A DNA stretch of 64,000 bases from Nocardia ninae NBRC 108245. GTDB lineage: Bacteria > Actinomycetota > Actinomycetes > Mycobacteriales > Mycobacteriaceae. Each line of letters opens with the position of its first letter. The first letter of the stretch is position 1. Of this stretch, positions 8,124-16,805 are shown in pieces. Position numbers and translations under genes: made by a program. The stretch is taken from positions 1 to 64,000 of the forward strand of contig NZ_BJXA01000025.1 in NCBI RefSeq assembly GCF_007990755.1, read 5' to 3'. Under the pieces are notes generated by a model. That model made no database searches. It saw only the letters and a list, made by a program, of their open reading frames with translations, and was not told the origin of the DNA.

Positions 8124-11100
8124 ATGAATGCCCTGACAGTGACGCTGGGCACGATTGGGGCGACGCTCAGCCTCTTGTGTTGGGCGTCGTTCATCGGCGG
8201 CGTCCGGGACATCGTCCGCGCCATCATGATCGGACAGCCCGCACCGGATCGCTGGCGACCGTTCTTCCCGCGCTTCAAGCAAATGGTCATCGAGTTCCTC
8301 GCGCACACCAGGATGGCCAAGTTCCGCACCGTCGGCTGGGCGCACTGGCTGGTGATGATCGGCTTCATGGGTGGCGCCATCCTGTGGTTCGAGGCCTACG
8401 GTCAGACCTTCGACCCCGCCTTCCACTGGCCGATCATCGGCAACTGGGCGATCTACCACCTGTGGGACGAGATCCTCGGCATCGGCACGGTGCTCGGCAT
8501 CGGCACGCTGATCGTCATCCGCCAGCTGAACCACCCGCGACTGCCCGAGCGGCTGTCCCGCTTCAGCGGCTCGAAGTTCGGTCCCGCGTATGTGATCGAG
8601 CTGATCGTGCTGATCGAGGGCCTCGGCATGATCTTCGTGAAGGCGGGCAAGATCGCCGCCTACGGCCACGCGAACCCCGCGACCGACTTCTTCACCATGC
8701 AGGTGGCCAAGCTGCTGCCCGCGAACACCACCATGGTGGCGCTGTTCGCCTTCGTGAAACTGATGTCCGGCATGGCCTTCCTCTACCTGGTCGGCCGCAA
8801 CATCACCTGGGGTGTGGCGTGGCACCGGTTCTCGGCCTTCTTCAACATCTACTTCAAGCGTGAAGACGACGGCGGCGTCGCACTCGGCGCGGCCAAGCCG
8901 ATGATGTCCAAGGGTCAGCCGGTCGACATGGAGACCGCCGACCCGGACAACGACACCTTCGGCGCCGGCCGGATCGAGGACTTCTCCTGGAAGGGCTGGC
9001 TCGACTTCACCACCTGCACCGAATGCGGTCGGTGCCAGTCGCAGTGCCCCGCCTGGAACACCGGCAAGCCGCTCTCGCCCAAGCTGCTGATCATGTCGCT
9101 GCGCGACCACGGCAACGCGAAGGCGCCCTACCTGCTGGCCGGCGGCCGCAAGGACATGGGCGGCGACGAGGTCGGCCTGGTCGACGCCGAGGGCAAGCCG
9201 AACGAGGCTGCGCTGGCGAAGATCTCCGACGCCGCGAAGGCCGAGGCCGAGCGTCCACTGGTCGGCGACCTCGAGGCCAACGGCATCATCGACCCCGAGG
9301 TGCTGTGGTCGTGCACCACCTGTGGCGCCTGCGTCGAGCAGTGCCCGGTCGACATCGAGCACGTCGACCACATCATCGACATGCGCCGCTACCAGGTGCT
9401 CATCGAGTCGGAGTTCCCGTCCGAGCTCGCCGGTCTGTTCAAGAACCTGGAGAACAAGGGCAACCCGTGGGGTCAGAACTCCAAGGATCGGCTCAACTGG
9501 ATCAACGAGGTCGACTTCCAGATCCCGGTTTTCGGGCAGGACGCCGATAGCTTCGACGGCTACGACTACCTGTTCTGGGTGGGTTGCGCCGGTGCCTACG
9601 AGGACCGCGCGAAGAAGACCACCAAGGCGGTCGCCGAGCTGCTCGCCACCGCAGGCGTGAAGTTCATGGTGCTCGGCGCCGAGGAGACCTGCACCGGTGA
9701 CTCGGCCCGGCGCGCGGGCAATGAGTTCCTGTTCCAGCAGCTCGCCGCGCAGAACATCGAGACGCTGAACTCGGTGTTCGAGGGTGTCGAGGACAAGAAG
9801 AAGAAGATCGTCGTCACCTGTGCGCACTGCTTCAACGCGCTCAACAACGAGTACCCGCAGGTGGGTGGCTCTTACGAGGTGGTGCACCACACGCAGCTGC
9901 TGAACCGCCTGGTGCGCCAGAAGCAGCTGATCCCGGTCGCCTCGGTGTCGCAGAACGTCACCTACCACGACCCCTGCTACCTGGGCAGGCACAACAAGGT
10001 CTACAACGCACCGCGCGAACTGATGGAAGCCTCGGGCTCCACGCTGATCGAGATGCCGCGCCACGGCGAACGTTCCATGTGCTGTGGCGCCGGTGGTGCG
10101 CGCATGTGGATGGAGGAGCAGCTCGGTAAGCGGATCAACGTCGACCGGGTCGACGAGGGCTTGAACACTCTCGCTGCGAACCCGGGCAGCACGCCCGGCA
10201 AGATCGCGACCGGCTGCCCGTTCTGCCGCGTCATGCTCAACGACGGCGTCACCGCCGCGCAGGAGAAAGGCGCGGGTGAAGGAGTCGAGGTCGTCGATGT
10301 CGCGCAGCTGATGCTGGACGCCATCGACCGGGTCGACGCGGCGAAGCTCACCGAGAACCTCACCGTCGTGCAGCAGCCGAAAGCTCCTGCGGTCGAAGAG
10401 GTCGCCGAGCCTGAGCCGGAGCCGGAGGTCGAGACACCGGCGGCTGCGAAGGCGGCACCGGCCGGTGGTGGACTTGCGATGAAGGGCCCGGCGAAGGCGC
10501 CCGGTGGTGGGCTCGGCATGAAGGGCGCTGCCAAGGCGCCTGGAGCCAAGGCGGAATCCCCGGCAACCGAAGCGGAGTCGACGCCGGAGGCACCGGTCAA
10601 GGGCCTGGCCATGAAGGGTCCGGCGAAGAAGCCGGGTGGACTCGGTATGAAGGGCGCTGCCAAGGCGCCTGGAGCCAAGGCGGAAGCCCCGGCAACCGAA
10701 GCGGAGTCGACGCCGGAGGCACCGGCCGCACCGGTCAAGGGCCTGGCTATGAAGGGTCCGGGGAAGAAGCCGGGCGGGCTCGGCATGAAGGGCGCTGCCA
10801 AGGCGCCCGGGGCCAAGGCCGCATCGGCTCCGGCCGCCGAATCCGCGCCTGCGGCAGAGTCTTCCGCGGCGGAATCCGCGGCTGAGGCGCCCGCTCCCAA
10901 GCCCGTCAAGGGTCTGGGGATGAAGGGTGTTGCGAAGGCGCCGGGTGCTAAAGCGCCGGGTGCGAAGGCACCCGGAACGAAGGCACCGGCAGCGCCTGCT
11001 TCGGCGGAAGCTGCTTCTGCCGAGACCGACGCTGCTTCGGAAAGTGCTGCTGCCGAACCGGTTTCGCAGCCCACCGAAACCAAGCCGACGGTGCCCGCCA

Positions 11101-11360
11101 AGGGTCTGGCCATGAAGTCCGGCTTCAAGCGTCCCGGGCCCAAGGCACCGGGTGCTCCGGCGGCCGCACCCGCGGCTCCGGCGGAGTCGGCCCCGGCACC
11201 CGCAGCCGAGCCTGCGGCGGAATCCACTGGGGCAGAATCGGCTTCGGAGTCGGAGCAGCCCGCCAACGGCAACGGTTCCCCTGCGGCCGCTCCCCCGGCG
11301 GCCAAGCCGGGTGGCCTCGGTTTCAAGTCCGGCGCGAAGGCTCCCGGCCGGAAGAACTGA
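8124..11360 (+). CDS. etfD: EtfD-type membrane Fe-S reductase (electron transfer flavoprotein dehydrogenase)
   Basis: A 1078-residue membrane protein homologous to mycobacterial Rv0338c/EtfD, which passes electrons from ETF, reduced by acyl-CoA dehydrogenases, to menaquinone. Residues 1 to about 240 hold five or six membrane spans (NarI-like cytochrome b region). Two 4Fe-4S ferredoxin motifs follow, CTECGRCQSQCP from Cys298 and CTTCGACVEQCP from Cys397, then two CCG-type cysteine-rich domains with HDPCYLGR, CCGAGGARMW and CPFCRVML. From about residue 745 the protein becomes a long low-complexity tail with about nine GL-x-MKG-x-x-K units. ATG 8124 has an AAAGG site eight bases upstream. Regulatory sites upstream suggest control by CRP and a fatty-acid repressor. 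Confidence 0.9.
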   Translation: MNALTVTLGTIGATLSLLCWASFIGGVRDIVRAIMIGQPAPDRWRPFFPRFKQMVIEFLAHTRMAKFRTVGWAHWLVMIGFMGGAILWFEAYGQTFDPAFHWPIIGNWAIYHLWDEILGIGTVLGIGTLIVIRQLNHPRLPERLSRFSGSKFGPAYVIELIVLIEGLGMIFVKAGKIAAYGHANPATDFFTMQVAKLLPANTTMVALFAFVKLMSGMAFLYLVGRNITWGVAWHRFSAFFNIYFKREDDGGVALGAAKPMMSKGQPVDMETADPDNDTFGAGRIEDFSWKGWLDFTTCTECGRCQSQCPAWNTGKPLSPKLLIMSLRDHGNAKAPYLLAGGRKDMGGDEVGLVDAEGKPNEAALAKISDAAKAEAERPLVGDLEANGIIDPEVLWSCTTCGACVEQCPVDIEHVDHIIDMRRYQVLIESEFPSELAGLFKNLENKGNPWGQNSKDRLNWINEVDFQIPVFGQDADSFDGYDYLFWVGCAGAYEDRAKKTTKAVAELLATAGVKFMVLGAEETCTGDSARRAGNEFLFQQLAAQNIETLNSVFEGVEDKKKKIVVTCAHCFNALNNEYPQVGGSYEVVHHTQLLNRLVRQKQLIPVASVSQNVTYHDPCYLGRHNKVYNAPRELMEASGSTLIEMPRHGERSMCCGAGGARMWMEEQLGKRINVDRVDEGLNTLAANPGSTPGKIATGCPFCRVMLNDGVTAAQEKGAGEGVEVVDVAQLMLDAIDRVDAAKLTENLTVVQQPKAPAVEEVAEPEPEPEVETPAAAKAAPAGGGLAMKGPAKAPGGGLGMKGAAKAPGAKAESPATEAESTPEAPVKGLAMKGPAKKPGGLGMKGAAKAPGAKAEAPATEAESTPEAPAAPVKGLAMKGPGKKPGGLGMKGAAKAPGAKAASAPAAESAPAAESSAAESAAEAPAPKPVKGLGMKGVAKAPGAKAPGAKAPGTKAPAAPASAEAASAETDAASESAAAEPVSQPTETKPTVPAKGLAMKSGFKRPGPKAPGAPAAAPAAPAESAPAPAAEPAAESTGAESASESEQPANGNGSPAAAPPAAKPGGLGFKSGAKAPGRKN
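10512..10907 (+). repeat. Tandem in-frame repeats in the etfD tail
   Basis: Copies of a unit starting CTCGGCATGAAGGGC begin at 10512, 10641 and 10779. The first two are nearly identical over 129 bases; the second unit is 9 bases longer, encoding an extra Ala-Ala-Pro. Each encodes a GLGMKGAAKAPGAKA block, an acidic spacer and a GLAMKGP block. Expansion or contraction would keep the frame. Confidence 0.8.
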
Positions 11361-11384
11361 CCGCCCTAACTGAATAGGCCTTCC

Positions 11385-11421
11385 GATCGACCCGGGTCCG
11401 CACGTCGGACCCGGGTCGATC
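11385..11421 (+). terminator. Hairpin terminator after etfD
   Basis: Perfect 16-bp stem, GATCGACCCGGGTCCG and its complement, with loop CACGT. There is no T tract, which is common in actinobacteria. Confidence 0.75.
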
Positions 11422-11551
11422 TGTGTCCGACGCCGCAAAACTTGACCAAGCGACCACTTTGCAAAAATACGTCCTACTATTACGCTCCTCTCGAAGGTGA
11501 TCTTGGGGGATCGGGAGTTCTTCCATGGACTGATAAATAAGGGGGGGGCGT

Positions 11552-12460
11552 GTGTCGACGTCTGAGAACGGTGCCGAAGCCGACAGACCGATGCTGGTGT
11601 CGGTGGTGATCCCGGTGTTCAACGGGCTACCCGATCTGGGCGAACAGCTCGAAGGGCTTGCCGAGCAAGATTATTCGGGGCCGTTCGAGGTGATCATCAG
11701 CGACAACGGCTCGACCGACGGCCTGCGCGCATACCTCGACAGGCATCCGCTGACCGACCGGCTTCGCTTGCGCCACATAGACAGTTCCGCGAGTCCGGGC
11801 GGTCCGTACGCCCGCAACGCGGGGACCGCCGCGGCGACGGGTGATTTCATCGCCTACACCGATCAAGACGATCGCGTGCACGCCGGATGGCTCAGCGCGC
11901 TGGTCCACGCGGCCGCGGACTACGACGCGGTCGGCGGCCCGATCGAAACCGAGACGCTCAACAGCTCCGAGGTGGCGGCCTGGCGGCCGACGCCCGAACC
12001 GGAGCAGCGGTTCACCACGCAGTATCTGCCGTTCGCCCATGGAAACAATATCGGCATGTGGCGCAAGACTTTCGACAAGCTCGGCGGCTACGACGAGACC
12101 ATGCTCGGCGGCGGCGACGACGTCGATATCTCCTGGCGCATCCAGCAGGCCGGACTCACCCTCGGGCACGCACCCGAGGCGATGGTCGCCTACCGGCTGC
12201 GCACGACACTGCGCGCCACTTGGCGCCAGGCGGTCGGCTATGGGCGCACCTCAACCGAGGTCTACGTCAAACATCGCCCGCTCGGCTGCCGGCGATTGCC
12301 ACTCTCGATGACCTGGCTGGCACTGCTGATCGTGCTGCGGCACAATCCGCTGATTCCGTTGACGCGCACGCGAATTCCTACCGGGCTGTGGGTATTGCAC
12401 GCCGGTGTGCTGGTGGGGCGGATCCGCGCCAGCGTGCGGCATCGCACTTTCTACGTGTAG
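11552..12460 (+). CDS. Glycosyltransferase family 2
   Basis: A 302-residue inverting GT-A glycosyltransferase. The N-terminal nucleotide-sugar domain begins VSVVIPVFNG and carries the SDNGSTDG loop, a DQDD sequence at the DXD metal site and a GGGDDVDISWR segment corresponding to the ED acceptor motif. The C-terminal about 70 residues are hydrophobic with one or two possible membrane-associated helices, consistent with action at the inner membrane on a surface polysaccharide or lipid. GTG 11552 follows a run of eight G residues that serves as a strong, unusual ribosome site. Donor and acceptor cannot be told from sequence. Confidence 0.85.
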   Translation: MSTSENGAEADRPMLVSVVIPVFNGLPDLGEQLEGLAEQDYSGPFEVIISDNGSTDGLRAYLDRHPLTDRLRLRHIDSSASPGGPYARNAGTAAATGDFIAYTDQDDRVHAGWLSALVHAAADYDAVGGPIETETLNSSEVAAWRPTPEPEQRFTTQYLPFAHGNNIGMWRKTFDKLGGYDETMLGGGDDVDISWRIQQAGLTLGHAPEAMVAYRLRTTLRATWRQAVGYGRTSTEVYVKHRPLGCRRLPLSMTWLALLIVLRHNPLIPLTRTRIPTGLWVLHAGVLVGRIRASVRHRTFYV

Positions 12461-12665
12461 CGCGACTGGGGAAGTACTGGGGACAACCTGGCCGAATTGT
12501 GCAGGTTCACCAGTTCCCTTATGGCGCTATCGATCCCGGCGCTCAAACCCGCGATACGTCAACATACTTGCTGCTACAGCGCGCCTTGTTCCTTGCTCCG
12601 CGTCCACGGGCGACTTATCGTTTCTTGCACATTAGAGCTCGAAATGTCCCCGTTTACGTCACATT

Positions 12666-12678
12666 TGATCACTGATCA
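12666..12678. repeat. Paired TGATCA hexamers upstream of the LPMO gene
   Basis: TGATCA-C-TGATCA lies 38 bases before the LPMO start. Because each hexamer is self-complementary, the element is both a direct and an inverted repeat, a reasonable operator candidate. The rest of 12461-12665 shows no gene. Confidence 0.35.
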
Positions 12679-12716
12679 GTACGCCGGCCCCTACTGCTCA
12701 GGCTATGAGGAGCGCC

Positions 12717-13472
12717 ATGAAGAATCAAAGAAGACTCACCATGTTCGGGGCCGCGGTAGCAATCGCACCCCTGTTGGCGGTTCTGTTCCCGGCCGGAACA
12801 GCCAGCGCGCACGGCTACATTTCATCGCCGGCCAGCAGGCAGGCCCAGTGCGCGGCAGGCAGCGTGTCCTGCGGTCCGATCAAGTACGAACCGCAGAGCG
12901 TCGAAGGACCGAAAGGCCTGCGCAACTGCCACGGCAACAACGCCCAGTTCGCCGAACTCAACGACGACAGCAAGCCGTGGAAGGTGCATTCCGTCGGTTC
13001 GTCGGCGTCGTTCACCTGGACGAACACCGCGCGGCACAGCACCTCCAACTGGGAGTACTACATCGGCGGCACCCGGGTCGGTGTCTTCCCCGGCAACAAT
13101 CAGCAGCCGGGCCAAACTGTCACGCACAACGTGAATTTCGGCGGCATCTCCGGACGCCAGAAGATGCTGGCCATCTGGAACATCGCCGATACCGCCAACG
13201 CCTTCTACGCCTGCGTCGATCTGAACATCGGCGGTGGCTCGAACCCGACCACCACCACGGTGCCGCCGACCACCACCACGACGACACCGCCGACCACCAC
13301 GGTGCCGCCGACCACCACCCCGCCCACCGGCCGGCAGTGGGCCGTGGGCACCAGCTACGCAGCCGGCAACGAAGTCGCCTACGACGGCGCCCGCTACCTG
13401 TGCCGCCAAGCACACACCGCGAGCCCCGGCTGGGAACCCCCGAACACCCCCGCCCTATGGCAAAAGCTCTGA
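12717..13472 (+). CDS. AA10 lytic polysaccharide monooxygenase with CBM5/12 module
   Basis: A 251-residue secreted copper enzyme that cuts crystalline polysaccharide, chitin by likeness to CBP21. The signal peptide ends TASA, leaving His at position 1 of the mature protein (HGYISSPASRQ), the first half of the copper histidine brace. The second His is in NTARHSTSNWEYYI. A Thr/Pro linker rich in TTTT and VPPT joins a C-terminal chitin-binding module (WAVGTSYAAGNEVAYDG to the terminal WQKL). ATG 12717 has a GAGGAG site four bases upstream; the in-frame ATG at 12705 would bury that site. A shared terminator separates it from the convergent dehydrogenase operon. Confidence 0.93.
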   Translation: MKNQRRLTMFGAAVAIAPLLAVLFPAGTASAHGYISSPASRQAQCAAGSVSCGPIKYEPQSVEGPKGLRNCHGNNAQFAELNDDSKPWKVHSVGSSASFTWTNTARHSTSNWEYYIGGTRVGVFPGNNQQPGQTVTHNVNFGGISGRQKMLAIWNIADTANAFYACVDLNIGGGSNPTTTTVPPTTTTTTPPTTTVPPTTTPPTGRQWAVGTSYAAGNEVAYDGARYLCRQAHTASPGWEPPNTPALWQKL

Positions 13473-13481
13473 GCTGACGCA

Positions 13482-13517
13482 GCTGTCCCGGACCTCGACG
13501 CCGAGGCCCGGGACAGC
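13482..13517. terminator. Bidirectional terminator between LPMO and dehydrogenase operon
   Basis: Stem GCTGTCCCGG / CCGGGACAGC with an inner CTCG / CGAG pair, placed between two convergent stop codons. Confidence 0.75.
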
Positions 13518-13533
13518 CGCGTGTCCGCCAGGA

Positions 13534-14682
13534 CTACGGCCGGGTCAGGGCTGCGTATTTGGCCAGGTGGTGGTCGCTTGGGCCGAATTCGTGTTCGATG
13601 GCGGTGAGGCGTTTGAAGTAGTGGCCGATGGCGAGTTCTTCGGTCATGCCCATGGCGCCGTGTAGTTGGACGGCGTTCTGGCCGATGAAGCGGGCGGCGC
13701 GGGCGATGGTGACCTTGGCGGCGGAGACGGCGCGGGCGCGGGTGGGGGTGTCCGCGTCGAGGGAGTAGATCGCCAGGTAGACGGCGGCGATGGCTTGCTC
13801 GAGTTCCATGTACATGTCGACCATGCGGTGTTGCAGCACTTGGAAGCTGCCGATGGGCTGGCCGAACTGCTTGCGCTGCTTGACGTATTCGAGGGTGTCG
13901 GCGAGTACTTTGCGCAGGCAGCCGACGGCCTCGGCGGCGGTGGCGGCGATGGCCTCGTCCACCGTCGGTTCGATGGCGACCCAGGCGGTGCCCTCGACGC
14001 CGAGCAATGCGTCGGCGGGCAGGCGGAAGTCGGTGAAGACGAGGTCGGCCGCGACGCGGTCATCGATGGTCCGGTACGAGTGCACCCCGACGCCTGCCGG
14101 TGGGCTGTCGGCGTCGAATGCGGTGTGGAACAACGAGATACCGCGTTGGTCGCGGCGATTGCCCGCGGTGCGTGCGGTGATCAACAGGTGGGTCGCCAAC
14201 GGCGCGCTGGTCACTACCGTCTTGGTGCCGTCGAGCACCCACGAATCACCGTCGCGCCGTGCGGCGGTCGACACGTCGTGCAGGGTGTGGCCCGAAGTCG
14301 GTTCCAGCGCAGCGAAAGCGGTGCGCACGTCGCCGGACACGATCTGCCGCAACAACGCGTCGGCTTGCTCGCCGCCGGACCGGTTCAACAGCCCGGCGCC
14401 GATCACCACCGTGTCCACGAACGGCTCGACGACCAGTGCCCGGCCGAGTTCCTCGGCGATCACCATCAATTCGACCGGGCCGCCGCCCATCCCGTCGACC
14501 CGCTCGGGCAGGGTCGCGCCCAGAATGCCGAGCTCGTCGGCGAATCCGCGCCACACGGCGGGCTGCCAGCCCGCGCCCATCTTGGCCGCATGGCGGCTCT
14601 TCGCCAGGTCGTAGCGGGCGCCGAGGAATCCGGCGATCGCGGTGCGGAGCAGTTCCTGCTCATGGGTAAGGGTGAAGTCCAT
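13534..14682 (-). CDS. Acyl-CoA dehydrogenase, second subunit of a pair
   Basis: A 382-residue acyl-CoA dehydrogenase-fold protein starting MDFTLTHEQELL. It keeps the C-terminal helical-bundle sequence VQLHGAMGMTEELAIGHY but has IEHEFGPSDHH where classical enzymes carry the YEG catalytic-Glu motif. Its start codon overlaps the stop of the upstream dehydrogenase by one base (TGATG), which indicates translational coupling and fixed stoichiometry. Such pairs form alpha2beta2 complexes in actinobacterial steroid and branched-lipid breakdown (FadE28/29 and ChsE1/2 type). The substrate is unknown. Longer in-frame N-termini lack family similarity and were rejected. Confidence 0.85.
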   Translation of the reverse strand: MDFTLTHEQELLRTAIAGFLGARYDLAKSRHAAKMGAGWQPAVWRGFADELGILGATLPERVDGMGGGPVELMVIAEELGRALVVEPFVDTVVIGAGLLNRSGGEQADALLRQIVSGDVRTAFAALEPTSGHTLHDVSTAARRDGDSWVLDGTKTVVTSAPLATHLLITARTAGNRRDQRGISLFHTAFDADSPPAGVGVHSYRTIDDRVAADLVFTDFRLPADALLGVEGTAWVAIEPTVDEAIAATAAEAVGCLRKVLADTLEYVKQRKQFGQPIGSFQVLQHRMVDMYMELEQAIAAVYLAIYSLDADTPTRARAVSAAKVTIARAARFIGQNAVQLHGAMGMTEELAIGHYFKRLTAIEHEFGPSDHHLAKYAALTRP

Positions 14683-15911
14683 CAGAGCCCCAATGCTGCT
14701 TTGGCGAGGATGTTTCGCTGAATTTCGTTGCTGCCGGCGTAGATCGAGCCTGCCCGGTCGTTGAAGTAGCGCAGCGGCGCGACGGCCTGCCATTCCGCGC
14801 CGCTGCGGTAATCGTCGGCGGGCGGGGTGAACTCCGCGATCGGCCCGCCGGGCGCGGTGGCGTGCGGCTGGTACACCCGGCCGCGCGGACCGGCGGCGGT
14901 CAAGGCCAGCTCGGTCAATTTCTGACTCAGCTCGGTGGCCAGAATCTTCAGCATCGAGGAGGCCGGTCCCGGATTCTCACCGCGCGACATCGCCGAAATC
15001 GTGCGGTACTCCAGGATTTCGAGCACCTCGGTGCGAATCCGCGCCTCGGCGAGTTTCGCCGCGAACGCCGGATCATCGATCAGCGAATTACCGTCCGGGC
15101 CGGTTTGTTCCGCTGCGTCGACCGCGATTTCCTGCGCCATCGCCTGCAGGTACGGCGCCATCGCCCCACCACGCTCGTGCACGAGCAGGTATTTCGCGAC
15201 CGTCCACCCCTCGTCGATCCGGCCGAGCACGTTGCTCTTCGGCACCCGGACATTGTCGAAGAAGACCTGGTTCTGCACCTGTTCGCCGGAGGTCATCACC
15301 AGCGGCCGGATCTCGATGCCCGGCGTGCGCATATCGATCAGCAGGAAGGTGATGCCCTGCTGCTTCTTGCCCGTGCGCGAGGTTCGCACGAGGCAGAAGA
15401 TCCAATTCGCCTCGGTCGCATGGGTGGTCCAGATCTTGCTACCCGTGCACACGAGGTCGTCGCCGTCCTCGACGGCCGCCATGGTCAGCGACGCCAGATC
15501 GGACCCGGCCTCCGGCTCCGAATAACCCTGGCAGAAAAAGACTTCGCCGGTCAGGATCCGCGGCAGATAGAACGCCTTCTGCTCCGGCGTCCCATACGCG
15601 ATGATCGCGTGCGCCACCATCTTGATCCCCATCGGCGACAACGCGGGCGCCCCCGCCAGCGTCGACTCCCGGGTGAAGATGTAGTGCTGGGTCAAACTCC
15701 AATCGCACCCGCCGTACTGCACCGGCCACGCGGGCGCAGCCCACCCTCGCTCATGCAGAATCCGCTGCCACGCCATGCTCGCCTCGTGGTCCGGATACAC
15801 GCTGGTCGCCAGCCGCCCCGCCCGCCGCAACTCCGGCGTCAGCTTCGCCGCCAGAAACTCGCGCACCTCGTCCCGAAATGCCAAATCCGCCGCTGACCAG
15901 TCGTAATCCAT
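14682..15911 (-). CDS. Acyl-CoA dehydrogenase, first subunit of a pair
   Basis: A 409-residue acyl-CoA dehydrogenase starting MDYDWSAADLAFRDEV with an excellent GGGAGGG ribosome site. FAD and substrate motifs are present (YSEPEAGSDLASL, WTTHATEANWIFCLVR). At the C-terminus the classical YEG reads YAGSNEIQRNI, so Ala replaces the usual base; catalysis would need an alternative Glu, as in ChsE-type heteromers. It is the first gene of a two-gene operon with the dehydrogenase ending at 13534. The upstream 220 bases contain no gene. Confidence 0.87.
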   Translation of the reverse strand: MDYDWSAADLAFRDEVREFLAAKLTPELRRAGRLATSVYPDHEASMAWQRILHERGWAAPAWPVQYGGCDWSLTQHYIFTRESTLAGAPALSPMGIKMVAHAIIAYGTPEQKAFYLPRILTGEVFFCQGYSEPEAGSDLASLTMAAVEDGDDLVCTGSKIWTTHATEANWIFCLVRTSRTGKKQQGITFLLIDMRTPGIEIRPLVMTSGEQVQNQVFFDNVRVPKSNVLGRIDEGWTVAKYLLVHERGGAMAPYLQAMAQEIAVDAAEQTGPDGNSLIDDPAFAAKLAEARIRTEVLEILEYRTISAMSRGENPGPASSMLKILATELSQKLTELALTAAGPRGRVYQPHATAPGGPIAEFTPPADDYRSGAEWQAVAPLRYFNDRAGSIYAGSNEIQRNILAKAALGL

Positions 15912-16134
15912 CTGCCCTCCCGGAGGGTGTGCGCCTTGCGTCGCGTCCGGCAGGCGGTGCGAAGCGAGACAGAACAAAGTCGTGTCTCCCGCACTGTAGC
16001 AAAACTGATGTCAGGTGCCAGCACTTGCCGAGTGGCATTGACGTCAGCCGTTGGGCTGCCGACAAGCGCGGATCACGCCTGCCCTGATGCAGTCGAGGTT
16101 CGCAGGGCTGGGCGGGACGGCACCGAGGATGCGG

Positions 16135-16671
16135 TCAGCAATCCTCGACCGCGGCCTTGACGTAGCCGACGGACTGATAGAGGTAGTCGTAGGCCCAGCG
16201 CAGCACCGACAGCCGGGGTTCGGGGTCGACGAAGAGAAGGTCACCGGCCCAGCACTTTCCGAGGATGTAGCGGGCGCGGGATATGTGCGGGGTGAAGGTG
16301 ACGACGATGACGCGCCGCCAACCGCCTTCCCGGGCCAGGCGAGCGAGTTCGCGTCCTTCGCCCCTGGTGGTTCTAGGCGAAGGATCGAAACAGATCACCT
16401 CGAAGCTGTAGCTACCGCGGCAGATTCGGTTGATCATGACGCTGTTCTCGTACGGGTCGGAGATCAGGACTCGCGGGGCGAACCCCTCGGCGGCCAGTCG
16501 AAGGCCCAGCTGTTCACGTCCATCGTGCGCTCCGCCGAGGACGAGAACGGCGTCGGCCGTGGCCGGGGGATCGGTGCGTGGACGGACGTAGACGGGCCAG
16601 AGGGCGAACCCTGCGACAGCGAGCACGACGACGAGGACCAGGCAGGCCCGGACCCATCGGCGACGTCGCAT
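16135..16671 (-). CDS. YdcF/SanA-family (DUF218) membrane-anchored protein
   Basis: A 178-residue protein with basic residues MRRRRWVRA, one membrane span at about residues 9-27, and then a DUF218 domain. The domain has ADAVLVLGGAHDGREQLGLRLA at its start, with the Rossmann-like GG turn and conserved acidic residue. Family members are implicated in cell-envelope functions, with no defined reaction. ATG 16671 is preceded by TAGCAT seven bases away (16679-16684), so it is likely leaderless. A longer frame upstream would remove this fit. It is transcribed divergently from the sugar dehydrogenase. Confidence 0.72.
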   Translation of the reverse strand: MRRRRWVRACLVLVVVLAVAGFALWPVYVRPRTDPPATADAVLVLGGAHDGREQLGLRLAAEGFAPRVLISDPYENSVMINRICRGSYSFEVICFDPSPRTTRGEGRELARLAREGGWRRVIVVTFTPHISRARYILGKCWAGDLLFVDPEPRLSVLRWAYDYLYQSVGYVKAAVEDC

Positions 16672-16678
16672 CCGATCA

Positions 16679-16684
16679 ATGCTA
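16679..16684 (-). promoter_or_regulatory. -10 box TAGCAT of the YdcF-like gene
   Basis: Seven bases separate the box from ATG 16671 and no ribosome site is visible, suggesting a leaderless transcript. Confidence 0.45.
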
Positions 16685-16805
16685 GCGATATCTTCGCAGG
16701 TCAGGGCCGCCAGTACAGGATCTGTCGCCACATGTACACCTACCGTTGCCGTGACCCTTGCCTCGGTGACGTGGCGCGGCCACCGGCGGGGCTTATCAAT
16801 CGATC

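Noticed and set aside
8106-11438. Long minus-strand reading frame of more than 1100 codons opposite etfD
   Set aside because: It mirrors the etfD codon bias, has Arg/Leu/Gly-rich low-complexity sequence and no motif. It is a shadow of a high-GC gene.
13249-13329. Thr/Pro codon repeat as a CRISPR or satellite
   Set aside because: It is the ACC/CCG-rich linker of the LPMO, not a spaced repeat array. No CRISPR array was seen in the window.
12497-13477. Plus-strand frame overlapping the LPMO
   Set aside because: The LPMO frame has signal peptide, copper histidines and CBM; this frame is Arg/His-rich without motifs.
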